Shown: positions 6,816 to 15,596 of the stretch, in pieces | Numbering within the stretch: position 1 is the first letter of the stretch | How the letters are laid out: the number at the start of each line of letters is the position of its first letter | Origin: Flavobacteriales bacterium | Lineage (GTDB): Bacteria > Bacteroidota > Bacteroidia > Flavobacteriales > CAJXXR01 | DNA: 64,000 nt | Assembly: GCA_025210805.1 (NCBI GenBank) | Contig: JAOAQX010000001.1 | Location: 1-64,000, forward strand | Reading direction: 5' to 3' | Translations under genes and position numbers: made by a program | The notes under the pieces: generated by a model | Seen by the model: only the letters and a program-made list of their open reading frames with translations | Databases searched by the model: none | Told to the model about the DNA's origin: nothing

Positions 6816-8741
6816 CTAATCTTTTATGCAACGTACTGCACAGCCTAGCCCCCTTGCTATACCGCTATTTAGGACAATTCCACTATTATTACTGATATAA
6901 GCCACTGAAGCTCCCCATCCCGACATAATGGTACTGTTCCAACTATTTAAACTATTTCCAGAGTAACTTACATTACCGAGGGCTAACCGCAACCCCGAAC
7001 AAGAGAACGCAAGTGTGCTCTCAACACCTCTTTCTCTTCCATCGCTATGGGTAAGTGGATACGCTGATGAACTAATACCTTCAAGATTAAACAAGTCTAG
7101 ATATTCAGTCCTTGTAGGCACTCGGAAGCCTGGAGGGCAAGGATTGTTATCACCCGATTCATCCTGCCATAAGCCATCTTCTGTTGGGTTAGGGGAAGAA
7201 CCAAAGTCTAGCCAATTACCATTTTGGGAGCTTGGCATGATATCGCTTCTATAAAATGTTGAATTGTTAGGAGTTGTTGTTTGAGAATGGTCATTAGAAA
7301 TTGTGGTTGTAACAGGAGTACCTGTTGTTGAGTTTGTCCAGTTGATCAATTCATGCCCATCGGAATAACGTCCCCATTGAAACATACTACCATAAGCATG
7401 ATAATCAGAATAGGTGCTTGCTTGTTGAGCTGGAGCAAAGATCCCTGGTATATTCATATTGGCATAGTTGGCTCCTAAATTGTTATTTAACCAAATGTTA
7501 CCATCGGCTGCTGTAACAGGTAAGTAGATAAAATCATGATATCGGCCTGTTGAACCACCAGTAAGAGTAGTTGTTTCTCCAAATTTACGGTCTGGAATCC
7601 CTGGGGTAATTCGTAAGGTAACATTTCCTGTATTACCTAGAGTACTATCTAAGGGTATATTAAATGTAGCAATCGTTAAACCATTATTATCCGTACCTAA
7701 TCCTTTATTAAGATCAAGCTTTATAGGATACATATTGCTGGTTTCAGCTTTTATGGTAGCCTCAATAAAACCTTTTCCAACAGGGATATTATTTCGTGCT
7801 TCCCAACTTAGTGTAACCTGATGTGCTATTCCTCCACCGTCAGTAGATGCTTCTGTTTGAGAAGGTCTAATATGAGCGGAGGCTACTGTTACGGTTTGGC
7901 TAAACGCAAGGAGATTTACAGGGCTATTGGTTACGGTATAGGGTATTTTTAGGGTTTTACCCGTAGTGGTTAACTCTCCACCAATATCTATCAATGTCTC
8001 GGTACTTCCTCCTGCTGCCTCACTCCCTGTAGCTGAAGCTGAGGTAGGAGTGTTATAAGGAAAATAATCATCATCATATATCGAAAGGATTGCCAAATTT
8101 ACTCCATCGCTTAGCTCAATATTGGCAGGTAAAGTTGGTGGAGGTGATACAGTGGTTCTGTTAAAACTACAAGAAGGAGAGGTGTTTATGGTGAAACTGT
8201 GCGTCCCTAGAGCTGTAGGAGTACCGCTTGCTATCAGTTCTATGGTTTGGCTACCTAGGGCAGAAAAGACACCCGATTTTGCAAAAGTAACACCATTGGC
8301 TTCTGCCTCTATAGAATAAGTTCCTTCTTTTGTTACCTCTACTGTTATTGTCTGTGTGACGCTATTTGCGGTAATAGAAGCACCAGACCCTAAAATCCCT
8401 GTGCTTGCAGTGTTACAATCTGTAATATTAGAGATCATAGCAGTACCGTTTGTGCTTGTATCAGCAGAGATAGTAAGTTTCCAATGAGATCCTATATTGC
8501 CTGTTATACCTGTGTAAATTTCTATAGACTTACTGTCTGTATTATAAATAAGTAATCCTTGTGCAGGATCTACTAGAGCATCTCTTTGTGCTTGAGTAAG
8601 TCTCGGTAGCAAAAATCCTTTAGATGTACTCGATATTTCTAAAATTGCCGAGCTATGGGGCGTTGTGGTCCCTATTCCGACCTGAGCTTGTAGAATATAG
8701 GCTAGCAATAAGGGAATGAGTTGGAGAGTTAAGCGTTTCAT
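6816..8741 (-). CDS. Secreted FISUMP-domain surface protein
   Basis: The 641-residue protein has a signal peptide (MKRLTLQLIPLLLAYILQAQ). It continues with the motif VGIGTTTPHSSAILEISS ... GFLLPRLTQAQRDAL ... GLLIYNTD, common at the start of Bacteroidota surface proteins. The middle is a Thr/Ser-rich beta region (about 100-400). The C-terminal third matches the FISUMP domain (GNIWLNNNLGA, YGSMFQWGR, CPPGFRVPTRTEY, and final cysteines in GCAVRCIKD). FISUMP proteins are abundant cell-surface or carbohydrate-associated proteins of uncertain function. No T9SS C-terminal domain is evident. The leader carries the 21-bp-spaced repeat shared with the remnant at 2895, so regulation by the neighbouring LytTR system is likely but unproven. 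Confidence 0.85.
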   Translation of the reverse strand: MKRLTLQLIPLLLAYILQAQVGIGTTTPHSSAILEISSTSKGFLLPRLTQAQRDALVDPAQGLLIYNTDSKSIEIYTGITGNIGSHWKLTISADTSTNGTAMISNITDCNTASTGILGSGASITANSVTQTITVEVTKEGTYSIEAEANGVTFAKSGVFSALGSQTIELIASGTPTALGTHSFTINTSPSCSFNRTTVSPPPTLPANIELSDGVNLAILSIYDDDYFPYNTPTSASATGSEAAGGSTETLIDIGGELTTTGKTLKIPYTVTNSPVNLLAFSQTVTVASAHIRPSQTEASTDGGGIAHQVTLSWEARNNIPVGKGFIEATIKAETSNMYPIKLDLNKGLGTDNNGLTIATFNIPLDSTLGNTGNVTLRITPGIPDRKFGETTTLTGGSTGRYHDFIYLPVTAADGNIWLNNNLGANYANMNIPGIFAPAQQASTYSDYHAYGSMFQWGRYSDGHELINWTNSTTGTPVTTTISNDHSQTTTPNNSTFYRSDIMPSSQNGNWLDFGSSPNPTEDGLWQDESGDNNPCPPGFRVPTRTEYLDLFNLEGISSSAYPLTHSDGRERGVESTLAFSCSGLRLALGNVSYSGNSLNSWNSTIMSGWGASVAYISNNSGIVLNSGIARGLGCAVRCIKD

Positions 8742-8820
8742 GCGAAGTTTTTATATTTCACAACAAAAAAACTAAGAAATAAATAGAAATTGACTAAAAT
8801 TTCGTGAACGAGGCAAAATA

Positions 8821-8850
8821 GGGTATGAATGAGTCAACTTGGGGTATTAA
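8821..8850 (-). promoter_or_regulatory. Direct-repeat operator upstream of the FISUMP gene (putative LytTR site)
   Basis: Read on the minus strand, TTAATACCC (8850-8842) and TTCATACCC (8829-8821) start 21 bp apart, about 80-110 bases before the start codon. Spacing and sequence match 2784-2814 upstream of the truncated paralogue. Downstream, both leaders share an A/T-rich stretch containing TTTTGC-T-GTTCA. Confidence 0.55.
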
Positions 8851-8998
8851 TGATTTTTATATATGGTCTTTTTTGTGGCTTGTGCATTTTTCTTTTTCTG
8901 TATGGAGAAATCTCTATTTTCATTCTACTAAGTATTTCGATTTATTTCTACTATGTCAAAAAGTGATGAACTTTAGGAAAAGATAGATTAGAAAAAAA

Positions 8999-9032
8999 AC
9001 AAAGCCTTACCAAGTAATTGGTAAGGCTTTGT
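8999..9032. terminator. Hairpin terminator after the metalloprotease gene
   Basis: Inverted repeat ACAAAGCCTTACCAA / TTGGTAAGGCTTTGT with a four-base loop lies 24 bases beyond the metalloprotease stop. Read on the minus strand it runs into a T tract. The stem is nearly identical to the central part of the palindrome after mazG (2488-2535). Confidence 0.85.
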
Positions 9033-9055
9033 TGATGTTTAGAATTTAATTAGGT

Positions 9056-12000
9056 TTAATTTCTAATCTTTTTAACGATTGTTTTTTGATCCATTTTGAT
9101 GTGAATAAAGAACACACCTTCCGATAAGAGTTCGTCACTTAAATCAATTTCAGATTGAGCTTTTAGGATAAGCTGTTTGTAAGCCAGTTGTTGCCCAAGG
9201 CTATTGAAAATCTCTATTTCAACAGTTTTCGATTGATTTTCATCAATTGGTTTAAAAATAATTGTATTATTGGTTTGATCCAGAAGTACTTCTTCAAAAT
9301 GATCTGTTTCAGTTACCACTTTCTTTTTACTCAATACCACACTTTCTACATCGTCAATATTAAAGGCTTTTTGGTTCGCACCATTAATAAGTAGCGTTTC
9401 AGAAAGATTCTTTTTAAGGCTAAAGTGCTTTAAGTAAAGACTCACATTTGGTTGATCTTCATATTGGAAAACAGAAATCGCCATATTTTTATTTTCATAA
9501 ACGGCAGCACCAACCAATTCGTCATTTTGGTTGAAAACAGCTATTTCATCACCCGTAGAAATATCAAATTTGAAATGATCAAGAAGAATTCCTAAATGCA
9601 TATTCTCCGAAGATTTTTTCTTAATGAGATACTTTTTCGGTTGAAGTGGTTGTGCCATTTTTAGCATCGGAAGCGTAACATTGTTTGCTGCATATATCAA
9701 CGTATCTATAGAAGACATATTGATCTGGTAACCTTCTCCAGGATTCATATTTCCAATATTGTTAATAGAGAACTGAGGCCAATAAACATCACCTTGAGAA
9801 TTCTTGACAATAAAGATATTGTTATTAATACTTGATAATGCATTGCTAATATTAGCTCCATTTTTTCGCAAATATCCTAGATAAGACCATCCTTGTGGAA
9901 GCTCTAAAATATGTTCGGTAGGATCTATTTGTGCTCCAGAAAGTGACCAAATAATATTCTGATTTGCTCTAATTTTGTAAGCTTTACCTATCGTTAGCGT
10001 ATCAATATTATCAATATTATACACTGGCCAGAACACCTGTCCGTTTTCGTCTTTCACTAATTCAATATTAGAAAGAATACTTTGTAGAGTATTGTTTAAG
10101 CTATCGTTTTCAGGATCGATATTGGTAGAAACAAGATTCCACCCGTTGTTTAGAGAAATTTGTTGTAAACCATCTGAACTTATTTTAGCTACCGCAGAAA
10201 TTCCATTATCAATATATTGATCAGAATTCGGCATATTGGTATTGTAATTTACGGTTACGTCATAAGTAGTTTGATTAGACGCTTTATAAATTTTCCAAAT
10301 AAACGTTTCATTGTTTTGGAAACCATTATCTGTTGGTGCATCATTTCCATAAGCTGCAATAGTAGCTGAGCTATTATTCCAAGTAATTTTTCCTCCACAT
10401 TTTAACGCATTTCCATTCATATAAAACACGCCAATAACATCACCAGCAGACAATGCTTGCCCTGCAAGGTTTATATCTGCGGTGTCAGGAACTAAAATAG
10501 TATGATTTTCTGAGGTAATAATTACGTCCCAAAGCGTGCTAGTAGAAGGATCATAACTACAAGTTCCATTGTCTGTATTTGCGTTTGCATCATAATTTAG
10601 TGCATTTGTATCTGTACATCCAAAGACTTTAGGAATACAAGAATTAGCCGTATCTGAATTCGCACTTGGGTTATAATTAAAGGCATTAGAATCAAGACAT
10701 CCATAAATGAATGGAATACACGATCCGTCATCTGTATTTGCGTTTGCATTATAATTAAACGCTGTAGAATCAATACATCCAGGAACAGAAGCGATACAAG
10801 AACCGTTGTCTGTAGTTGCATCAGCATTATAGTTGATTGCTGTAGAATCTGTACATCCTGGGATAATACAGCTTCCGTTGTTTACTGTTACATTAGGATT
10901 ATAGTTTGTTGCATCGGGGTTATTACATCCAAAAATGTGAGGCGTACAAGAATTGTCATCAATCACTGCTGTTACAGAAAAATTGAGAGATTGTGGATTT
11001 GTACATCCTCTAATATCTACCTGAATAACCGTGTCTATATGGTATAGCCAAGAATTATTACTGGTGGTATAAATTTGCGCATTGATTACATAACTTCCAT
11101 CAGAAGTATAGTAGTGTTGTATCGCATTATCTGCTGTATCTATTGGACTACCATCTCCTAAGTTCCAGATCACATAATCTACTTCTAAGCCTGGGGCAGT
11201 TGTGATATAGAAATTAAATACAGAATCTTGAACCATACTCATATTAAAGTACACACTATCCATCGCACAAGTTCCGTTGTCAACGGTAGCAAATGGGTCG
11301 TAATTTGTATAACTAGAATCTGTACATCCACTAGAATAATAACAGAATGATGCTTGGTGCACAAGTACTGTGGAATCGTAATTTGTAGCTTGTGGATCTT
11401 TACACCCAAATGTAGGAATGATACAAGTTCCGTTATCTACATTTGCCGTTGGATTATAGTTAAATGCCGTGGTGTCCATGCATCCGAATACTTTTGGAAT
11501 ACAAGATCCATTGTCTAAGGTCGCATCAGGATTGTAATTTAGAGCGGTAGAATCTGTACAACCCAAAATAATACAACTTCCATTGTCAACTGTAGCATCA
11601 GGATTGTAATTTGTTGCTGCAGGATTTGTACATCCTTCTATCACACAAGATCCATCATCGATATTTGCACTGGCATTGTAGTTTGTTGCATTGGGATTTG
11701 TACATCCAAAAACTTTAGGAATACAAGACCCATCATCTGTATTGGCACTAGGGTTATAGTTGAGGGCAGCAGTATCTGTACAACCTGGTATTACGTTGAG
11801 TACATCGGTTTCAAATTTAAAAGTATCTACCCATTCTGTATGACCACAAGAATTGTATGAAGCGACTCTCCAGAAGTAAATTGTAGATTGATCATAAGGT
11901 GGATTTACAGCCCAAGAGTTGGTATTGGTGCTGTCTTCTCTAACAATATTAGTAAAAAGACTGTCTGTAGCAACCTGGATATGGTATCCCCAATTATTGG

Positions 12001-14455
12001 TTCCAGCAGACCAAGTGTGGTTCACTCCAAGAGTTACGTTCGTTGCTTGGTGAGCAGGGAACATAAGTGAATCCAAAGCATTTGGTAAAGTGTCTGAAAT
12101 ATTGAAATTTATTTGAGCTGAATCATTGAGCCCATTAGAAACTCCATGAACCATAAAGTTATATTGTCCTGGCGTGATTCCATTAGGGATAATATCTACA
12201 GAAATTGTATCATCAGGTACTACTAAGTTTGTATCAAAATTGATGATTACTCCGGTAGGAACTCCAGTTGTACTTAGGGTTACTGTATCTTCAAAGTTAA
12301 GAACTTTAGTTACTCCTAATTCAAATTTCCCAGTATCTGTTCCACAAATATCAATACCATTGGCAATTTCATTTAGTAAGAAATCATCTGCGGTAGGTGG
12401 TGTAATGGTAAAATTAGCATTTGAAATATCGAAAAAGATATTTTGAGAAGCTTTTACTTTAATTCTACAAGAAGTGATTTGTGTAAAACCAGTAGGGATA
12501 ATATTTGTTGGGAAATATACATCAGCTGTACCGTCATTTACTTCGTTTGTTGCAAGAGTAATAGGGTATGTTAATCCTCCATCAGTAGATAAGAAAATAT
12601 CTACATGACTCGCACTTACTGGTGCCATATCAGTATTTGCCACATTCCATGTAACAGTACTTGTTGAATTCTCGGCAATAGATTCTCCACCATTAGGAAC
12701 ATTTACTACAAAAGGTCCTGCTGCTGCATGAGCTAAAAATACGACTTCATGGAAAGAGGATCCACCAGATTGATTGTTATCTCGAACAGTCACTCGGAAT
12801 TTCAATTGTCTGTCATAAGTAGGCAACAATTCTCCAATTGCAGTGGTATTATTTATTAAGTCTGTTATTCTAGGGAAAACTCGGGTAGGATTATTTGTCA
12901 CTGGCCAAGATCTAAAAATTGGTTCAGTTCCAGAGGGGGTATTTAATGTCGTAGTTACTGGACCAAGATCATATTCTTCCCAACAGTAGGTTAAACTATC
13001 TCCATCTACATCTGTAGAAGTTGCTGTGAGTTCAAAGGGTGTTGAAATCGGAATTCTAAATCCACCTTGTGGAACAGAAATCGTTGGAGCAGTATTAGAA
13101 TTGGGTATTGCTTGCGTAAAACATCCAGCAGAATTTACAATCAAATTATTGATTTGATCTAAACTCTTTAAATGAAAATGTGAATCTGAATTAGATTGAA
13201 GGTTTGGCGGACAAATTCCCGCATAAGCCATAATGGTAGATCCAGATCCTGGTTCATAAGCAGAACTGGCAGTTCTGTTTCCGTTACAACTGTTATTGTA
13301 GGTATGCGAGGCTCCAAATTGGTGACCCATTTCATGAGCTACATAATCAATATCAAAAGGATCACCTGTGGGTGCACCACTTCCTGTAACCCCTCTAGCT
13401 TTTTGGCTATTTAAACACACAACACCAAGACCTGCAAGACCTCCAGAGTTTGTCCCAAAAAGGTGTCCGATATCATAATTTGCAGCGCCAATAATCGCAT
13501 TAATTTGTGTTTGAGACTCATTAATCATGACCCCTGTATTTCCATTGGTATAAGGATCAGAAGCACCATTAACCTCAATCAAAGTATCGGTATTATTAAT
13601 CATTACCAATCTTACAGCTACATCTCGTTCATAGATTTCATTTACTCTATTCATTGTTGTAGTCATTGCGGCTAGTGCTTGAGCAACGGTTCCTCCATGA
13701 AAAGCAGTATATTCTCCTGTGGTTGCAAGAGCTAAACGGTAAGAACGTAAAAAACTACCATTTGTGAGTACCGTATGAGGAATCATAGAAGGTGCTGGTT
13801 GTGCAGCTACTAATCCATTCGGAGAAATTCCAGGCAATGGATTGTTAATATTATTCGGTACTTGAGGAACACTTGGCGTATTCTGGTTTGAATTTCCGTT
13901 GGCTTGATCTCCTTCTTGATGACAATGGAAATTGTGTGGATTTTGAAGGTGTTGTTTTAAATAAACCATTACAAAATCGGTATTATGTTGCGAATACGGA
14001 TCTAAATACATGTCTCCATCTGCTCCTGCAATCATAAAGTGAAGACCATAAGGTGAAATATCCAGTCGTCCGCTAATTGCACTGTTTTCAACTTGGGCAA
14101 TTTTATAGGTTCTGATGTTTGGATATTTTGCCTGAAGACCAGACTCCATAATAGGAGATTCCACAACACGATAAGAAAGTAAGTTTCCTTGATCATCTGG
14201 AAGGCTGATGAAATGATTACTGTTTTCAACAGAAACCGTATTTTCATGAGGAGCTTGATTTAAGCTATTCTTTATCGATAAAAGATTTATTTGATAAGTT
14301 GTAAAAACATCAGGGACGATATGCCTTGTGGCATTTGTCTGGATATTCTTCTCATCAACGGGAATGAAGTTCTGGGAAAAACTAAAATAACTGAAGAGTA
14401 AAGCGAAAGCAAACAAGTAGTTAGCTTTGCTGAAACTGAAATTGAATAAACACAT
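9056..14455 (-). CDS. Giant secreted reprolysin-like zinc metalloprotease with cysteine repeats and T9SS domain
   Basis: The protein has 1799 residues. A signal peptide (YLFAFALLFSYFSFS) is followed by a propeptide-like region, then a metzincin catalytic domain with VAHEMGHQFGASH (first zinc His at 374) and a downstream STIMAYAG Met-turn, as in reprolysin-like M12B/M72 relatives. Ig-like and fibronectin-like modules come next. From about residue 891 there are 13 short repeats of the form GCTDSTALNYNPDATLDNGSC, split seven and six by a PKD-like domain (WNLGDGSPIDT). The C-terminal ~400 residues include two GWNLVS/GWSYLG modules and a T9SS sorting domain ending QKTIVKKIRN. It is expected to be an extracellular protease delivered by T9SS. 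Substrate is unknown. Confidence 0.92.
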   Translation of the reverse strand: MCLFNFSFSKANYLFAFALLFSYFSFSQNFIPVDEKNIQTNATRHIVPDVFTTYQINLLSIKNSLNQAPHENTVSVENSNHFISLPDDQGNLLSYRVVESPIMESGLQAKYPNIRTYKIAQVENSAISGRLDISPYGLHFMIAGADGDMYLDPYSQHNTDFVMVYLKQHLQNPHNFHCHQEGDQANGNSNQNTPSVPQVPNNINNPLPGISPNGLVAAQPAPSMIPHTVLTNGSFLRSYRLALATTGEYTAFHGGTVAQALAAMTTTMNRVNEIYERDVAVRLVMINNTDTLIEVNGASDPYTNGNTGVMINESQTQINAIIGAANYDIGHLFGTNSGGLAGLGVVCLNSQKARGVTGSGAPTGDPFDIDYVAHEMGHQFGASHTYNNSCNGNRTASSAYEPGSGSTIMAYAGICPPNLQSNSDSHFHLKSLDQINNLIVNSAGCFTQAIPNSNTAPTISVPQGGFRIPISTPFELTATSTDVDGDSLTYCWEEYDLGPVTTTLNTPSGTEPIFRSWPVTNNPTRVFPRITDLINNTTAIGELLPTYDRQLKFRVTVRDNNQSGGSSFHEVVFLAHAAAGPFVVNVPNGGESIAENSTSTVTWNVANTDMAPVSASHVDIFLSTDGGLTYPITLATNEVNDGTADVYFPTNIIPTGFTQITSCRIKVKASQNIFFDISNANFTITPPTADDFLLNEIANGIDICGTDTGKFELGVTKVLNFEDTVTLSTTGVPTGVIINFDTNLVVPDDTISVDIIPNGITPGQYNFMVHGVSNGLNDSAQINFNISDTLPNALDSLMFPAHQATNVTLGVNHTWSAGTNNWGYHIQVATDSLFTNIVREDSTNTNSWAVNPPYDQSTIYFWRVASYNSCGHTEWVDTFKFETDVLNVIPGCTDTAALNYNPSANTDDGSCIPKVFGCTNPNATNYNASANIDDGSCVIEGCTNPAATNYNPDATVDNGSCIILGCTDSTALNYNPDATLDNGSCIPKVFGCMDTTAFNYNPTANVDNGTCIIPTFGCKDPQATNYDSTVLVHQASFCYYSSGCTDSSYTNYDPFATVDNGTCAMDSVYFNMSMVQDSVFNFYITTAPGLEVDYVIWNLGDGSPIDTADNAIQHYYTSDGSYVINAQIYTTSNNSWLYHIDTVIQVDIRGCTNPQSLNFSVTAVIDDNSCTPHIFGCNNPDATNYNPNVTVNNGSCIIPGCTDSTAINYNADATTDNGSCIASVPGCIDSTAFNYNANANTDDGSCIPFIYGCLDSNAFNYNPSANSDTANSCIPKVFGCTDTNALNYDANANTDNGTCSYDPSTSTLWDVIITSENHTILVPDTADINLAGQALSAGDVIGVFYMNGNALKCGGKITWNNSSATIAAYGNDAPTDNGFQNNETFIWKIYKASNQTTYDVTVNYNTNMPNSDQYIDNGISAVAKISSDGLQQISLNNGWNLVSTNIDPENDSLNNTLQSILSNIELVKDENGQVFWPVYNIDNIDTLTIGKAYKIRANQNIIWSLSGAQIDPTEHILELPQGWSYLGYLRKNGANISNALSSINNNIFIVKNSQGDVYWPQFSINNIGNMNPGEGYQINMSSIDTLIYAANNVTLPMLKMAQPLQPKKYLIKKKSSENMHLGILLDHFKFDISTGDEIAVFNQNDELVGAAVYENKNMAISVFQYEDQPNVSLYLKHFSLKKNLSETLLINGANQKAFNIDDVESVVLSKKKVVTETDHFEEVLLDQTNNTIIFKPIDENQSKTVEIEIFNSLGQQLAYKQLILKAQSEIDLSDELLSEGVFFIHIKMDQKTIVKKIRN
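10559..11785 (-). repeat. Array of 13 GC[TN]D...NY...DNGSC protein repeats
   Basis: Units of 21-27 residues start with Gly-Cys and end with Asp-Asn/Asp-Gly-Ser/Thr-Cys. Seven come before and six after a PKD-like domain encoded at roughly 11010-11265. One unit (VLVHQASFC) has lost most of the consensus. DNA identity between units is moderate, so the array looks older than the one at 1-441. Confidence 0.9.
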
Positions 14456-14555
14456 ATCTTTTCGAGTAATGGTTTTCCTAAAATTAATAATTTCTAAAAT
14501 TACTAAAATTGGTTATTATCCCACACATTCTACGGTGTTATTTATGATCTTCTCT

Positions 14556-14563
14556 TATATTTG
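14556..14563 (+). promoter_or_regulatory. Bacteroidota -7 promoter box for the YceI operon
   Basis: TATATTTG fits the consensus TAnnTTTG and sits 15 bases before the yceI-like ATG, giving a very short leader. I do not see a convincing TTTG at the -33 position. Confidence 0.45.
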
Positions 14564-14577
14564 TCAAAAAACAAATC

Positions 14578-15228
14578 ATGAGAAAAGTATTATTCTTAGC
14601 GGTTTTAACAACCATGGTACTAAGTTGTGGACAAAATAAAAAATCTGACAACGCTACCAAAAAAATGGATGAAGCTCCTGCCAAAGTGGAGAAAAAAGTA
14701 GAAGAGCAAGCAATGCCTTCAAAAGTTCTTTCAAGTGAATTCAGCTGGGTAGGGAGTAAGCTTACTGAGGATCATACAGGTACTCTAAAGGCTATAGAAC
14801 TTAGCTATGAAATTCAAGAAGGGATGTTTACCAAAGGTGAGTTTGTGCTTGATATGAATTCTATCGCTTGTACAGATATTAAAGATGCAAAAAGCAATGC
14901 AGATTTAGTAGGACACTTGAAAAACGAAGATTTCTTTCATGCCGAAAAATTTCCAAAAGCATTTTTCACATTTGAATCTGTTGAGAAAAAAGAGAATCAT
15001 TATGTAGCAAAAGGAAAATTGACGATTAAAGGAATAACAATTGATGAAGAAATTGTTTTCACGAAAGAGGGAGACGAAAAAGCTCCAGAAGCAATTGTAG
15101 GACAATTGGATTTCGACAGAACTAAATTCGGAATTACTTACAAGTCAAAGAATTTCTTTAAATCTTTGGGTGACAAATTCATCAAAGATATTATTGTAAT
15201 TCAAGGAAAATTTAGAATTTCTAAATAA
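14578..15228 (+). CDS. YceI-family lipoprotein
   Basis: The 216-residue protein begins with a lipoprotein signal (MRKVLFLAVLTTMVLSCG, lipid Cys17) and a charged linker. A YceI-like lipocalin-type beta-barrel follows (FSWVGSKLTEDHTGTLKAIEL, LVGHLKNEDFFHAEKFPKAFFTFESV, GKLTIKGIT, GKFRISK). YceI domains bind long-chain lipids or isoprenoids in the periplasm; the specific ligand here is unknown. It heads a run of four genes with two small membrane proteins and aroQ, separated by 6, 2 and -4 bases. Confidence 0.9.
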   Translation: MRKVLFLAVLTTMVLSCGQNKKSDNATKKMDEAPAKVEKKVEEQAMPSKVLSSEFSWVGSKLTEDHTGTLKAIELSYEIQEGMFTKGEFVLDMNSIACTDIKDAKSNADLVGHLKNEDFFHAEKFPKAFFTFESVEKKENHYVAKGKLTIKGITIDEEIVFTKEGDEKAPEAIVGQLDFDRTKFGITYKSKNFFKSLGDKFIKDIIVIQGKFRISK

Positions 15229-15234
15229 CAAAAT

Positions 15235-15423
15235 ATGGATGTAGGACCTGGACATTGGGTTTTTGCAGCAATCTTTGCGGTAAGCTTTATCGGATTTTTA
15301 ATCTGGGCTTACCGCAAAGATTTAAAAAGACACAAAAAATATTATAGCGGAAGCTCTGTTTTTATCCTTTCTATAGTGGTGTTGATGTTTCTGATTTGGG
15401 TTTTTAGAGATCAATTACAATAG
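15235..15423 (+). CDS. Small two-helix membrane protein
   Basis: The 62 residues hold two membrane helices (WVFAAIFAVSFIGFLIWAY and SVFILSIVVLMFLIWVF) joined by a basic loop RKDLKRHKKYY. The start lies 6 bases after the YceI stop. Position, length and composition argue for a real gene; similar small proteins occur next to housekeeping genes in flavobacteria. Function is unknown. Confidence 0.8.
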   Translation: MDVGPGHWVFAAIFAVSFIGFLIWAYRKDLKRHKKYYSGSSVFILSIVVLMFLIWVFRDQLQ

Positions 15424-15425
15424 AA

Positions 15426-15596
15426 ATGGTATTACTGGATTTCTTTTATTTTGCTCTTGTTTCGCTGGCAGGTGCTTTTTTTATTGCCAGACACCAGTCT
15501 AAGAATAATGGGCTCACATTCTGGAAAGAATTCATGAAATCTTTTTTTGGACTTTTCGGGCTTATTGTAATTATTACTCAAATGCTATTAAAATGA
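15426..15596 (+). CDS. Very small membrane protein upstream of aroQ
   Basis: ATG 15426 opens a 56-codon frame ending TGA 15594-15596. It starts 2 bases after the previous stop and overlaps the aroQ ATG by 4 bases (ATGA). The product has two hydrophobic segments (LLDFFYFALVSLAGAFFIA and FFGLFGLIVIITQMLL) around a polar loop RHQSKNNGLTFWKEF. The tight packing on both sides supports translation, and coupling to aroQ is likely. No family recognised. Confidence 0.75.
   Translation: MVLLDFFYFALVSLAGAFFIARHQSKNNGLTFWKEFMKSFFGLFGLIVIITQMLLK

Noticed and set aside
10597-10827. Alternative minus-strand frame within the metalloprotease repeats
   Set aside because: It is a shadow frame created by the repeated sequence; the main frame has clear domains.
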